Of a DNA stretch of 64,000 nucleotides, positions 1 to 10,004 are shown piece by piece (within the stretch, counting starts at the first letter, position 1; each line of letters begins with the position of its first letter). The notes beneath the pieces are model-generated. The model had not been told where the DNA came from and made no database searches. It worked only from the letters and a program-made list of their open reading frames with translations. Made by a program: the position numbers and the translations under genes. Origin of the DNA: Ostreococcus mediterraneus (taxonomy: Eukaryota > Chlorophyta > Mamiellophyceae > Mamiellales > Bathycoccaceae); the NCBI GenBank assembly GCA_012295225.1, contig WMKK01000001.1, positions 186,001 to 250,000 of the forward strand, given 5' to 3'.

Positions 1-106
1 GAGTGTGGTTCACGCGCGCGTCGCGCGTCGCAATGTCGCCGTGCGCCGCACGTCGCAGCGCCTCACACAGCGCCGCGCCGAGCGCACGTCCGCGACCGCG
101 CGAGCG

Positions 107-2062
107 ATGCGCGCATCGACGCGCACGGACGCGCCGATGACGACGACGATGCCCCCGCGTCGGCCCGCGGCGTCGACGGCGGCGGCGGCGCGCGCGTGCG
201 CGGCGCGCGCGCGTCGGCGTGGATCGATGATGGTGACGTCGTCAGGCGGCGCGCGCTTCGCGACGCCGTCGCGCGCGATGCCGTCGCGCGCGATCGCCGC
301 GCGCGGTGCGGACGCGACGTGCGCGCGCGAACGCGCGTCGGCGTCGCGCGACGTTGCCCATCGTCCGTGCGTGGTGACGACGGCGATACGCGAAAGCGAC
401 GCGCGCGCGGCTGAGACGGATAGCGCGAGCCGGAAACCGCCGACGCCTGCGCCCGCGAACGCGAACGCGAACGGTGAGACGACGCGCGGGGGAGTTAGGA
501 ATATCGATGACGACGCGTTCGACGCGCCGGTGCCGCGTAAGCCGTTTTCGCTTTGGCGATTCATCATCACGCGTATGATTTTACTCGGCGTCGTGTTTCG
601 TCGGGCGCTGGCGGTGACGGCGTACGTGGTATTCGGAAGCGCATTCAGGTTTCTCTCCGCCGTGACGTCCAATGCGTTTGGTCGCGTGGTGTTTTCGGTG
701 TTTTTGATCACGTCTGGGATTTTGACCTATCGCGGGTCGATGGCGAGAAAGGTTAAAGCGCCGACGCCGCCGACGACAATGTACAGCGCGTTTTTAAAGG
801 ATTTACGCGCTGGGAAAATCGCGAGCGTGCGATTCGAAGAAGGCTCGACGAGGTTGTTGTACGATTTGAAACCGCAAGTGCAAGGCAAGGGTGGCGCGGC
901 GGTGGCGGCGACAGAGGTGAAGACGTATCAGACGAAGCGATTAATGGCGGATATGGAGTTGATGAAGAAGCTCGAAAACGCCGGGGTTGAATTCGGCGCC
1001 GTCCCGGCGGCGGTGTCGAGATTAGCGTCGAAAGGGATGTTCACCGTGCTCGCGATGTGGTTACCTGTCATCCCGTTGATGATTATCATGCGAAATGCGA
1101 TCAACAGACAGAGCGGGGGTGGGAAGAAGCGTAAAAAGGCTGCACCAAAGGATGACGTCAACAAGGTTACCTTTGCCGACGTCGCCGGCGTTGAGGATGC
1201 CAAGGCTGAATTATACGAGCTCGTTCAAATCATGAAGAACGCTGACCAGTACAAAAATGTCCGAGGACGTCTCCCCACCGGGTGCTTGCTCGTCGGACCG
1301 CCCGGTACTGGGAAAACTTTGTTGGCTCGCGCCGTCGCCGGCGAATCCAACGTCGCGTTTTTCCCCGTCGCCGCTTCGGAATTTGTCGAGCTCTTCGTCG
1401 GTCGAGGCGCCGCGCGCGTTCGCGAACTCTTCGCCGAGGCGCGAAAATCCCGACCGGCGATTATATTCATCGACGAGCTCGATGCCGTCGGCTCTCGACG
1501 TGGCGCTGGGTTAAACGAGGAACGAGATCAAACGTTGAACCAGCTCTTGGTTGAAATGGATGGCTTTGCCAAGGATAGCGGCATTTTAATTTTGGCCGCG
1601 ACGAACCGCCCGGACGCGCTCGACCCAGCGCTTTTACGCCCCGGTCGCCTCACACGCCGCGTATTTGTCGGCCCGCCTGGTCAACAAGGACGCGCGCAAA
1701 TCCTCTCCGTGCACTTGCGTGGGATCGATTTAGAGGATGACGTAGACGTCGTCTGCGACGTCGTCTCTCGCGCCACGCCCGGGTTTACCGGTGCCGAGCT
1801 CGCCAACGTCTGCAACGAAGCCGCGCTCTTGAGCGTGCGCGACAACCGACAACTCGTCACCATGAATGATTTACTCAGCGGCGTCTCGCGCACAAAGGAT
1901 GGCATCGCCACGAGCAGCAACCGTGCCGACGCCATGTTCCGAGAACTGCGCAACAGATTTTTAGGCAACTATAAAGACGTACCGACGCTCAGCGACGTCA
2001 AGGAAAAGTTTGGCCCGGGTGCGAGCGGGAACGGCGTGCCGATTTCCATGGGTCCCTCGTGA
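107..2062 (+). CDS. FtsH-like AAA ATPase without protease domain (FtsHi type), plastid-targeted
   Basis: Membrane AAA+ ATPase related to FtsH. From the ATG at 107 it encodes 651 residues. The N-terminal ~100 residues are rich in Arg, Ala, Ser and Thr, like a plastid transit peptide. Two hydrophobic stretches follow (about residues 150-210 and 310-335). The AAA module has Walker A GPPGTGKT (about residue 395), Walker [10 protein letters not shown], a pore segment [13 protein letters not shown] and a second region of homology [17 protein letters not shown]. The protein ends about 100 residues after the AAA lid. No HEXXH zinc motif and no M41 peptidase domain follow, so it cannot be a canonical FtsH protease. 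Plants have inactive FtsHi proteins in the chloroplast envelope import motor, and a similar role is inferred here. The frame is open to the window edge, so a start further upstream cannot be excluded. Confidence 0.85.
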   Translation: MRASTRTDAPMTTTMPPRRPAASTAAAARACAARARRRGSMMVTSSGGARFATPSRAMPSRAIAARGADATCARERASASRDVAHRPCVVTTAIRESDARAAETDSASRKPPTPAPANANANGETTRGGVRNIDDDAFDAPVPRKPFSLWRFIITRMILLGVVFRRALAVTAYVVFGSAFRFLSAVTSNAFGRVVFSVFLITSGILTYRGSMARKVKAPTPPTTMYSAFLKDLRAGKIASVRFEEGSTRLLYDLKPQVQGKGGAAVAATEVKTYQTKRLMADMELMKKLENAGVEFGAVPAAVSRLASKGMFTVLAMWLPVIPLMIIMRNAINRQSGGGKKRKKAAPKDDVNKVTFADVAGVEDAKAELYELVQIMKNADQYKNVRGRLPTGCLLVGPPGTGKTLLARAVAGESNVAFFPVAASEFVELFVGRGAARVRELFAEARKSRPAIIFIDELDAVGSRRGAGLNEERDQTLNQLLVEMDGFAKDSGILILAATNRPDALDPALLRPGRLTRRVFVGPPGQQGRAQILSVHLRGIDLEDDVDVVCDVVSRATPGFTGAELANVCNEAALLSVRDNRQLVTMNDLLSGVSRTKDGIATSSNRADAMFRELRNRFLGNYKDVPTLSDVKEKFGPGASGNGVPISMGPS

Positions 2063-2110
2063 GTGCATGGTTGAGAACACACATTTACATGTCCGATTTA
2101 AACAACGCGT

Positions 2111-2115
2111 TGTAA
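2111..2115 (+). terminator. TGTAA polyadenylation signal of the FtsH-like gene
   Basis: TGTAA lies 49 nt after the stop codon. UGUAA is the standard green-algal poly(A) signal, and the same pentamer follows several other genes in this window. Confidence 0.45.
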
Positions 2116-2211
2116 TTGATTTCATTTCTTTTGTAGAAGCTTTTTTCGCAGCCTCACGACATAATCCAACGCGCGTGATCGCGCCGACGCGCGCACACGT
2201 CCTCGCGCGCG

Positions 2212-5139
2212 ATGAGTGGCGATCAAACACAACTCGTCGCTGCGTTGCAGGCGACGCTGAGCGCGGACGCGACCGCGCGCGCGTCAGCAGAGCAGTTTCT
2301 AGCGGCGAGATCGGCGACGGACAACTTTTCCCTGCAACTTCTCCAGCTCGCCGCGCAGGATGGTGTGGATGGGATGACGCGACAGTGCGCGGCGGTGGCG
2401 TTTAAAAATGTTGTGAAGAAGCACTGGGCACCGGTGGAGCCGGATGAGGTTGGGGCGCAGGCGCCGTGCGAGACGCCGGAGAGCGAAAAAGCGGCGGTGC
2501 GCGGGGCGATCGTAGGGTTGATGTTACGCGCGCCTAAACTCGTCGCCGCGCAAATGAGCGAAGCGTTGAGTATCGTTTGCACCTCTGATTTCCCCGAACG
2601 ATGGAGCGGGCTGTTGCCGGAGTTGGTGACGAGGTTGGGAACGGCGGGGGGACGTGACTTTAACGACGTCGCGGGTGTGTTACGCACGGCGAATACAATC
2701 TTTAAACGCTATCGCGGCGCGACGAAGACGGAAGAGTTGTATAAAGAGTTGAAGTACGTGTTGGATACGTTCACCGCACCTTTGCTCGGGTTGACGCAGG
2801 AGATTTCTGCCGCGTTGGACGCGTCAGGCGCAGATGCGGCGCAGGCGGCGCCGTTGCTTCAGTGCCTTCGTTTGATTTGTAGAATCTTCTTTAGCTTGAA
2901 TAGCCAAGAGTTGCCCGAAGTTTTCGAAGATGCTATGGCGGAGTGGATGGGGCTGTTTCATAAATTTTTAACTTACGCACCTCCGGCGGGGTTGGCGAGT
3001 TCGGATGCGGAAAAGGCGAGCGAAGCGGATCAATTAAAAGCCGCGGTGTGCGACAACATCAATCTCTACATCGAAAAGAACGAAGAAGAGTTTGCACCTT
3101 ACTTGCAAACTTTCGTCCAAGACGTGTGGACGCTGTTGATGGCGACCGATTTGGCAACCAACAGAGACCATTTGGTGACGTCTGGAGTGAAATTCCTTAC
3201 GACGGTGGCGAGTAGCGTCCATCACAAGTTGTTTGAATCCCCCGATACGCTTCGTCAAGTATGCGAGAACATCATCCTTCCGAACTTGCAATTTAGAGAT
3301 GACGACGAGGAGCTGTTCAGCGATAATCACGTGGAATACATTCGACGTGATTTAGAGGGGAGCGATGCGGATACGCGCCGCCGCGGCGCGTGCGAGCTCG
3401 TCAAGGCTCTTACGGCCAAGTTTCCGCAGCACGTCACGACCGCCATCACGGGCTACGTCGCGTCGTTACTGCAGCAGTACTCAACCGATCCTAAGAAGTT
3501 CTGGAAAGCCAAGGATGCTGCAATTTATTTAGTCATGGCGTTGACGATTCGGTCCAAGTCTTTGGTCAAGGGTGCTACGGAAACAAACGACTTAGTCAAC
3601 ATTGTGGATTTTTTCAACCAGCACATTGCTCCGGAAATTGCCGCACCGAAAGGCGGTTCGCACCCCGTCGTGCGCGCTGATGCGTTAAAGTTTTTGACGA
3701 TGTTTCGTCAACAAATTCCCAAGGGTGTCGTCGCGCCGTTGCTTCCTGCACTCGTGGCGTTGCTCGCGGCTGAGGAGAACGTTGTGCATTCCTACGCGGC
3801 GAACTGCTTCGAGCGCTTGCTCACCGTCAAAGAAGGTCCCAGTGTGCTACGTTACGCGTCTGGCGACATCGCACCGTTGAGTCAATCGATTTACACAAAC
3901 TTGTTCCAAGCGTTTTCAGTCCCAGATAGTGCGGAGAATGAGTATGTGATGAAGTGCGTCATGCGTGTTATCGCATTTAGCGGCGCCGATGTCAAACCAG
4001 TGGCGACGATTTGCTTGCAGCAATTGAGTGTGATGCTGCTTGAGTTGTGCAAGAATCCTAGAAACCCTACTTTTGCACATTATTTGTTTGAATCAGTGGC
4101 GTCCTTGTTGAAGAACGCCGGTGGCGACGCGACGATTATGGGCTCGTTTGAGCAATTGCTCTTCCCTGCGTACCAGCACGTGTTGACTGCTGATGTGGTT
4201 GAGTTCACCCCTTACGTGTTCCAGTTGCTGGCACAAATGATTGAGGGCTACCCGACTGGTTCATCGCTACCAGAAGCGTACATGGCTATTTTCCCGGCGC
4301 TATTGACGCCGCTGATGTGGGACAGACGCGCCAACGTTACACCGCTCGTGCGCCTGTTGAAGGCGTACTTGAGCAAGAACCCGCAAGCAATCGTCAGTGG
4401 TGGTCATTTGCAGGGCGTGTTAGGGGTGTTCCAAAAGCTCGTGTCGAGCAAGGCGCAAGATCATCAAGGATTTTATATTTTGAACTCCTTTGTGGAATCG
4501 CTCGCTCTCGAGGCGTGGGCAGATCATTTGCCGACAATTTGGAGCATTCTCTTCCAGCGTCAGCAGGCTAGCCGCACGCCCAAGTTTAGCAAGTCATTGA
4601 TTGTCTTCACGTGCGCGTTATGCGTCAAGCACGGCGTGGGCTCGGTCATGGATAGCATGAACAAAGTACAACAGGGTATCTTTGAAATGATTTTAGAAAA
4701 CGTCGTCGCCGCGGACATTGGGAACGTCAGCGGCAAGATTGAACGCAAACTCGCGTGCGTGGCTGGCACAAAGTTCTTAACCGAGTGCCCTAGTATTCTT
4801 GCGCGGCCGTCAGCGTGGACCAAACTCCTCGTCGGCGTCATCGCCCAATGCGAAAAACCAGAAGACGCCGAAGCCGCCGCCGAAGACGACGACGACGCAA
4901 TCCTCGAGCAAATGGAAGCCAACGCCGGCTACGCCGCGTCCTACTCCAAACTCACACAAGGCGCCGCGAAAGACATCGACCCAGTCCCAGACGTCACTGA
5001 TGTCCGCGTACACGTCATTCGCGCCCTCTCCGCGTTTTCCCAATCCCAGCCGCTCGCGTCGGCGCTGGCGCAAATCCCGCCAGAATGTCAAAGCGCGCTC
5101 GCGTCCATGGCCACCGCCGCCGGCGTCGTCTTACGGTGA
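2212..5139 (+). CDS. CSE1: Exportin-2 / CAS / CSE1 (importin-alpha re-exporter)
   Basis: Single-exon gene of 975 residues, the usual length for CAS/CSE1. The N-terminus is a typical importin-beta N-terminal repeat: AEQFLAARSA, then QLLQLAAQDG, then CAAVAFKNVVKKHW. HEAT-like helical repeats run to the C-terminus, with conserved Cse1 segments such as IYTNLFQAF and ENEYVMKCVMRVI. The protein exports importin-alpha from the nucleus together with RanGTP. The ATG at 2212 gives a compact N-terminus without leader and lies 149 nt after the preceding stop. The tail after about residue 890 is acidic (EAAAEDDDDAILEQ), as is common in the family. Confidence 0.93.
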   Translation: MSGDQTQLVAALQATLSADATARASAEQFLAARSATDNFSLQLLQLAAQDGVDGMTRQCAAVAFKNVVKKHWAPVEPDEVGAQAPCETPESEKAAVRGAIVGLMLRAPKLVAAQMSEALSIVCTSDFPERWSGLLPELVTRLGTAGGRDFNDVAGVLRTANTIFKRYRGATKTEELYKELKYVLDTFTAPLLGLTQEISAALDASGADAAQAAPLLQCLRLICRIFFSLNSQELPEVFEDAMAEWMGLFHKFLTYAPPAGLASSDAEKASEADQLKAAVCDNINLYIEKNEEEFAPYLQTFVQDVWTLLMATDLATNRDHLVTSGVKFLTTVASSVHHKLFESPDTLRQVCENIILPNLQFRDDDEELFSDNHVEYIRRDLEGSDADTRRRGACELVKALTAKFPQHVTTAITGYVASLLQQYSTDPKKFWKAKDAAIYLVMALTIRSKSLVKGATETNDLVNIVDFFNQHIAPEIAAPKGGSHPVVRADALKFLTMFRQQIPKGVVAPLLPALVALLAAEENVVHSYAANCFERLLTVKEGPSVLRYASGDIAPLSQSIYTNLFQAFSVPDSAENEYVMKCVMRVIAFSGADVKPVATICLQQLSVMLLELCKNPRNPTFAHYLFESVASLLKNAGGDATIMGSFEQLLFPAYQHVLTADVVEFTPYVFQLLAQMIEGYPTGSSLPEAYMAIFPALLTPLMWDRRANVTPLVRLLKAYLSKNPQAIVSGGHLQGVLGVFQKLVSSKAQDHQGFYILNSFVESLALEAWADHLPTIWSILFQRQQASRTPKFSKSLIVFTCALCVKHGVGSVMDSMNKVQQGIFEMILENVVAADIGNVSGKIERKLACVAGTKFLTECPSILARPSAWTKLLVGVIAQCEKPEDAEAAAEDDDDAILEQMEANAGYAASYSKLTQGAAKDIDPVPDVTDVRVHVIRALSAFSQSQPLASALAQIPPECQSALASMATAAGVVLR

Positions 5140-5542
5140 CATTTAATATCCACCGAACTAATTCACGCTCCATCCTTACTCGCCTGTGTCATCGCGCGCA
5201 TCAATATACACGTCGATACGCGTTACAGCGTATCATCCGCCGCCGACGTCGAGGTTTTGAGCTGTCACTTTTTCTTGCGCCGACTCGGCACGCCACGCGC
5301 CACACGCATACGCCCGTCCGTGTCACCCGTCGCCGCACTTCCGCGGTCGCGCGCGAGCGGAAGGATAACATCCCCGCGTTCACGCGCTCCGTCGGCGCGT
5401 CGAAGCGCGCGACGCGACGCATTCGCGCGGCGCGTGTGTGAAAAAGCGTCGCGCACGCGTTTTGCAGGCGGAACCGTCGCACGCGTTTTGAGACGCGCAC
5501 GCGACGCCCAGGCGTCATCGCGCGCGACTCGAGCGTGACAAG
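5140..5542. other. Intergenic spacer between CSE1 and the antiporter gene
   Basis: About 400 bp, very rich in CG dinucleotides. It must hold the 3' end of the CSE1 transcript and the promoter of the downstream antiporter gene. Short open frames here run on both strands with Arg-rich translations and look like GC-driven noise. No RNA gene or repeat was recognised. Confidence 0.5.
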
Positions 5543-8500
5543 ATGTTTGTGGATGATGGTGGCGCGGTCGCGCGCGTCGGACGCGCGCTGTTGAGCGAGG
5601 CGTCGACGGATTCGACGACGGATTCGACGACGGCGCACGCGGATGATACGGAGGTGCTGTGGTTTATGTTTATATCTCTCGCGGCTGGGACCGCGGCGCG
5701 CACAGCGTTGCATGGGACGTCAATTCCATACACCGTGGTATTGTTCTGCATCGGGATGTTGCTCGCGGTGGTGTATTATTACACCGAGCTCGGGCACCTT
5801 GAGCAGTCGTTGGACGCGTGGAACGGCATCAACCCGCATTTACTGTTGGCGGTGTTCTTGCCCGCGCTGATTTTCGAGTCGTCGTTTTCGATGGAGTGGC
5901 ACACGCTGAAAAAGGTGCTACCAAAGGTTTTGATATTAGCTGGGCCTGGGGTGTTGTTATCCATGGCACTTACTGGGTGCGTGTTGCGGATTTTTCCATT
6001 CGGCTGGAGCTGGGCGTTTTGCATGATGGTGGGCTCTATTCTCGCCGCCACCGATCCGGTGGCGGTAGTTGCCATTTTGAAAGAAGTCGGTGCGAGTAAA
6101 GTCCTTGGGCACATGATTGAAGGAGAGTCGCTCGTGAACGACGGCACCGCCATTGTTGTGTTTAACGTGTTTCTCGCCATCGCGTCTGGAGAAAGCAAGA
6201 CGTTTGGGGAAGTAATCTTGGCGCTCATCTTGCAGCCTCTTGAATCCGTGCTCATCGGTGTGGTGTTTGGCCAGTGCTGCTTGTACTGGATTAGCAATTC
6301 TCACCGCGATCACTTGGTGGAGATCACGATTACGCTTTTTGCAGGTTACATTTCATTCATGGTGGCGGAATCCGTCGTCAAATGCAGCGGTGTGCTCGCC
6401 GTTGTCGTTCTCGGCACGTACATCACCGCAAACGGTCGCACTCAATTTAAAGGTGACATTCAACATTCAATGCATCATTTCTGGGAAGTGTTGACGTACG
6501 CTGCGAATACTATAATCTTCATTTTGGCTGGTTTCTTAATCATCGCCGACATTCTCATCGGTCAGCTCGACATCCGCGCGTCAGATCTGGGCTGGGGAAT
6601 TTTACTCTATCTCATCCTTAATGTCATTCGGCTCATCGTTGTCGCTATGCTGTTTCCGTGGATGAATCATTATCGAGGTCACACGCTGACCTTGCGTGAG
6701 TCTCTCATCGCAGTATGGAGTGGCTTGCGCGGCGCCGTCGGTTTGGCGCTTGCGCTCGTCGTGTTGGAAGAATCAGAGGCGTTTACTCCACGAGAACGCG
6801 GTTTGACGCTCGTTATGGTGGCATCGGCGGTAATCGGCACACTTCTCATCAACGCCTCTACGGCGGCGCTCATGCTTCGTCTTGCGGGGTTGTTGACTCC
6901 GGGATTGAGCCACGAACGTACGATTGTCGCCGCACGTAAAGCCATTCACGAGCGCGCGTTGAAGCACTACGAAGACACGCTCAAAGAAACTGGTGCGCAA
7001 TATCTCGGCGCACCCGATTTCACAGCCATTAAGCAACTCGTGCCATTTCTTAGGACTCAAGTTGAAACCGTAGATGTGGAGTTTACTGAGGAAATTGCCA
7101 AGCTCGACGCGCAACTCATGCATGAAATGCGCGGACGCTTCCTCGCCGGATTGTGCAAGGAAATTTGGTCCATGTTAGAGGATGACTTGTGCGACGCCAG
7201 CGTTGCGCAAGCGCTACTCATCGCGTGTGAACGTGCGGCCGATCTACCTATGGGTACCGAGCTTTCTGATCTCCGAGAGTTTTTGGACTTCCTCAAGCCA
7301 AACCAGTACAAGGCACGCGTTGTCGCGTATTTGGATAAGCGCGTGCCGAAGTTGCTCAAAGTTGCGCACTTCTTGAAGTTTGTAGATGAGCCGTGGATGG
7401 CTATTCGCCGCGAAATGCAGGGCTTGCATGCTCTTATCAGCGCGCATCAATCCACGGCGGAGACGTTTAGAACATTGCTAGGCAAGGCTGAACATGAAAA
7501 CAAGGACGACGAAACCATGGCGCAAGAGCTCGCGGCGCAGTTTAGCATGAAGAAGGCTACTGGTGAAAACCTCGCGAATGAAACATCCATGAAGTCAGAC
7601 CACGTGCGAGATGTCATTCTTGAATCCGAAGTGGAAGTAACAGAAGCTGTTGAAATGCTTAAAGCTTTGCAGCACTCGCACAATGCCATTGCGCGTTCGT
7701 TGCGTTCCGAAGCGTTGGCTCGAGAAATTCTGGAAGTCACGCTCGCTGAAACCAAGCTACTCACGCATACTGGTCTTTTAGATGAATCCGAAGGTTCGAT
7801 GTTGCAGGCCGAGCACGATACGTACTTGCAGCGTCTGATCATGCATCCGCTTCCGCCGACGCTGACGTCGCCGGGTCGCATTCTCTCCGCCATTCCGTTC
7901 TTTGATCCCACGCAGCCGTGCGGGATTAAGAATCGAGACACGCGCTCACACTTCCTTCGCGAGGCCGAAGTGATTGAAATCAAGGCGGGAGAGACTATAT
8001 TGGATCCGGACCTCAAGCTCCGAAATGGCATGCTACTCGTCGGTAACGGCGTCGTCCGGATTGAAGATGCGCGCGACCCGACGCAGTGCATCACCGCCGG
8101 TTGCAAATCGCACCCGCGAGCGTGGGCCCTGGCGATGTTTGAAGAACTCGCCAATCGCTCAACTATCGAAGACGAAGGCGTCGAAACAGCACGAAGTGGC
8201 ATTCGCGCCATTGCACAGACGGACATGTTCGGGTTCATCCTTCCGCACGCGCTCATGAAGGAGCTGTATGACGACCTTCGCGAACAAGAAACGATTGACT
8301 TCTTGTGGCGATGCTCCGTCGGCCTCCTCGCTGAAACCGTGCTCAAGTCTTCGTTAAAGAAAGCCCTGCCCGATATCACCTTGGCCAAATTTGTTTCTGC
8401 GGGAAAATTGGTGAGAATTTCTCAGGGTGTCAAACTCGAGCCCGACGCCCGCCAAGTCGTCGTCTTGCTCAAGGGCTCGCTGTATTCGGCGACGTGCGGC

Positions 8501-9130
8501 AACTTGCCCACTCCATCTGTGGTGACGTTTAAGCGTTCAGATATGAAAAGTGCAATATCATTGGCGGAGAGATTACTCGAAAGCAAGCTCGAGTCGCGAT
8601 TGAGTGCGTTGAGAATTGGTAAGAATGGTCTCGCGCGGGCGTCGCACAGCAATCTCCAAATGCTCGTGGCGAGTGAATCCGAAACTAAACCCGAGGAAGA
8701 CTTGCCCGAAGAAGTCCCATATTTTGAGTGCATGACGGACGTGCTCTTGTACGTCATTCCACTTCGCGAGAAAAAGTCTCCGAGCAGTGCGTTGCTCCAG
8801 TCACGCGAAGGTCAAGCAGACAAGAAGAAGGAAAAGAAGAGAGCCGCCTTTTTACGCAACTTGACCACGATGAGCGGAGGCGGAGCGATAAAAAATGTCG
8901 TCATTGAGGCTGACATCGAAGCCGCCGCGGGTGCCGCACAACGTGACCAGCGACGCAGTTCCATGAGCTCCGTACGAGTACCGCCGCATCACGAAGCGAC
9001 TGCCATAGAGGACGATCCTGCGGTGCAATTCACCGATCGGCTCGTCGCTCGACACGGACCACGAATTGACGCAACTCACCACGAATTCTATGCCCGATCA
9101 TCCCGATGCGCAGCTCACGCATTTGAGTGA
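5543..9130 (+). CDS. SOS1/NHX7-type plasma-membrane Na+/H+ antiporter
   Basis: 1195-residue CPA1 antiporter, close in size to plant SOS1 (about 1150). Residues ~35-440 form the multi-span exchanger domain with the conserved segments ATDPVAVVAILKEVGAS and EGESLVNDGTAIVVF. A long cytosolic tail follows, with a cyclic-nucleotide-binding-like region around residues 800-920 (GETILDPDLK, GMLLVGNGVVRI). SOS1 extrudes Na+ in exchange for H+, which fits a marine alga. The last ~30 codons before this stop are compositionally unusual, and the +1 frame stays open to 9236 with a more plausible Ser/Thr/Asp-rich tail. The true C-terminus may therefore lie at 9236 through a frameshift, assembly error or small intron near 9020-9060. 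Confidence 0.9.
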   Translation: MFVDDGGAVARVGRALLSEASTDSTTDSTTAHADDTEVLWFMFISLAAGTAARTALHGTSIPYTVVLFCIGMLLAVVYYYTELGHLEQSLDAWNGINPHLLLAVFLPALIFESSFSMEWHTLKKVLPKVLILAGPGVLLSMALTGCVLRIFPFGWSWAFCMMVGSILAATDPVAVVAILKEVGASKVLGHMIEGESLVNDGTAIVVFNVFLAIASGESKTFGEVILALILQPLESVLIGVVFGQCCLYWISNSHRDHLVEITITLFAGYISFMVAESVVKCSGVLAVVVLGTYITANGRTQFKGDIQHSMHHFWEVLTYAANTIIFILAGFLIIADILIGQLDIRASDLGWGILLYLILNVIRLIVVAMLFPWMNHYRGHTLTLRESLIAVWSGLRGAVGLALALVVLEESEAFTPRERGLTLVMVASAVIGTLLINASTAALMLRLAGLLTPGLSHERTIVAARKAIHERALKHYEDTLKETGAQYLGAPDFTAIKQLVPFLRTQVETVDVEFTEEIAKLDAQLMHEMRGRFLAGLCKEIWSMLEDDLCDASVAQALLIACERAADLPMGTELSDLREFLDFLKPNQYKARVVAYLDKRVPKLLKVAHFLKFVDEPWMAIRREMQGLHALISAHQSTAETFRTLLGKAEHENKDDETMAQELAAQFSMKKATGENLANETSMKSDHVRDVILESEVEVTEAVEMLKALQHSHNAIARSLRSEALAREILEVTLAETKLLTHTGLLDESEGSMLQAEHDTYLQRLIMHPLPPTLTSPGRILSAIPFFDPTQPCGIKNRDTRSHFLREAEVIEIKAGETILDPDLKLRNGMLLVGNGVVRIEDARDPTQCITAGCKSHPRAWALAMFEELANRSTIEDEGVETARSGIRAIAQTDMFGFILPHALMKELYDDLREQETIDFLWRCSVGLLAETVLKSSLKKALPDITLAKFVSAGKLVRISQGVKLEPDARQVVVLLKGSLYSATCGNLPTPSVVTFKRSDMKSAISLAERLLESKLESRLSALRIGKNGLARASHSNLQMLVASESETKPEEDLPEEVPYFECMTDVLLYVIPLREKKSPSSALLQSREGQADKKKEKKRAAFLRNLTTMSGGGAIKNVVIEADIEAAAGAAQRDQRRSSMSSVRVPPHHEATAIEDDPAVQFTDRLVARHGPRIDATHHEFYARSSRCAAHAFE

Positions 9131-9366
9131 CACGCACGAACCGACAACAGCTGCGTTGTGGGATGACTCTCCCGTCGTTCCTGGACGCAGTCGACGCTCG
9201 ATGGATCATCCGTCGACGCAGTACACCATTTCGTGATGTGACACCAGACTCCTTCCCGACACCGACGACAACCCGTGTAGACCGCGATCACATTTATACA
9301 AAGAGTAAAACACAGTATACATGCACAACAATCTAAAATCCATCTAATCACTCGTACACGAGCTCA

Positions 9367-9927
9367 TCAGAGCTCGTCGCGTCCCGGAGCGCCTCGAGCC
9401 GAGTTGGCGTTCTTCGCCGCCTCCGCGCTCTCGCATACACGGTTCCGCTCAAAGCACATCACCTCCCGCCGCCTGTTCCCGCCGCCATTCACCAGCTCAA
9501 CCCACGCCTCGTCGTGTTCGCCATCAATTAACGTCCCACACGCCTCGCTGACGTACGTCGTGATCCAACGCCCGCGCGCTCGCGCCACCGTCGCGTCGTC
9601 GCTAAACATCTCCGTCACCCTATCATCGCGCATCTGCAACCCGAACTCCCGCCCCACGCGCGCACACGTGCGTTCCATAACGTCCACCGCGAGTTCAAGC
9701 GTCACTCGCCCCCCCCGTCGCGCCCGTTCGCCCTCGACGTCGTCGTAAATGGCATCCACCGCAACCACGCACGCGTTACACCGCAACCGCGCGCGCGAGG
9801 ACGCATCGCGCCCGACGCCGTCCAGCCCCGCCGGTGCCGTGGCGGCGTCTGTCACGACGATCGGCGTCGCCGCCGCCACCGCGCGCGCGAGGACGCACGC
9901 CAGGGCGACGAGGAACGCGCGTGGCAT
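9367..9927 (-). CDS. Canopy-like (DUF3456, saposin-type) ER-resident protein
   Basis: 186 residues from the ATG at 9927. Residues 1-20 (MPRAFLVALACVLARAVAAA) are a clear signal peptide. The mature part has six cysteines in a saposin/Canopy pattern: RCNACVVAVDAIYDD near the start, ERTCARV, SEACGT and VMCFERNRVCE. The last four residues are RDEL, a KDEL-type ER retention signal. Canopy/MESD-like proteins act as ER folding helpers for secreted or membrane proteins; the client here is unknown. The frame continues upstream to 10146 but that part overlaps the divergent kinase gene and precedes the signal peptide, so the internal ATG was chosen. It lies head to head with the ABC1K gene, only 77 bp apart. 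Confidence 0.82.
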   Translation of the reverse strand: MPRAFLVALACVLARAVAAATPIVVTDAATAPAGLDGVGRDASSRARLRCNACVVAVDAIYDDVEGERARRGGRVTLELAVDVMERTCARVGREFGLQMRDDRVTEMFSDDATVARARGRWITTYVSEACGTLIDGEHDEAWVELVNGGGNRRREVMCFERNRVCESAEAAKNANSARGAPGRDEL

Positions 9928-10004
9928 CGAATGGCGGATAAGGATGACGTCAGAGCTCACCTCGCATTCCACCGCCGCCGACGACGCCGCGGACGACGCG
10001 CGCG

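Noticed and set aside
2060-2062. TGA of the FtsH-like gene as a readthrough site that would restore a peptidase domain
   Set aside because: The frame after it is closed within a few codons and contains no M41-like sequence.
9128-9130. TGA of the SOS1-type gene as a second selenocysteine codon
   Set aside because: The frame after it soon stops, no homologous Cys is expected there, and the +1 frame explains the region better.
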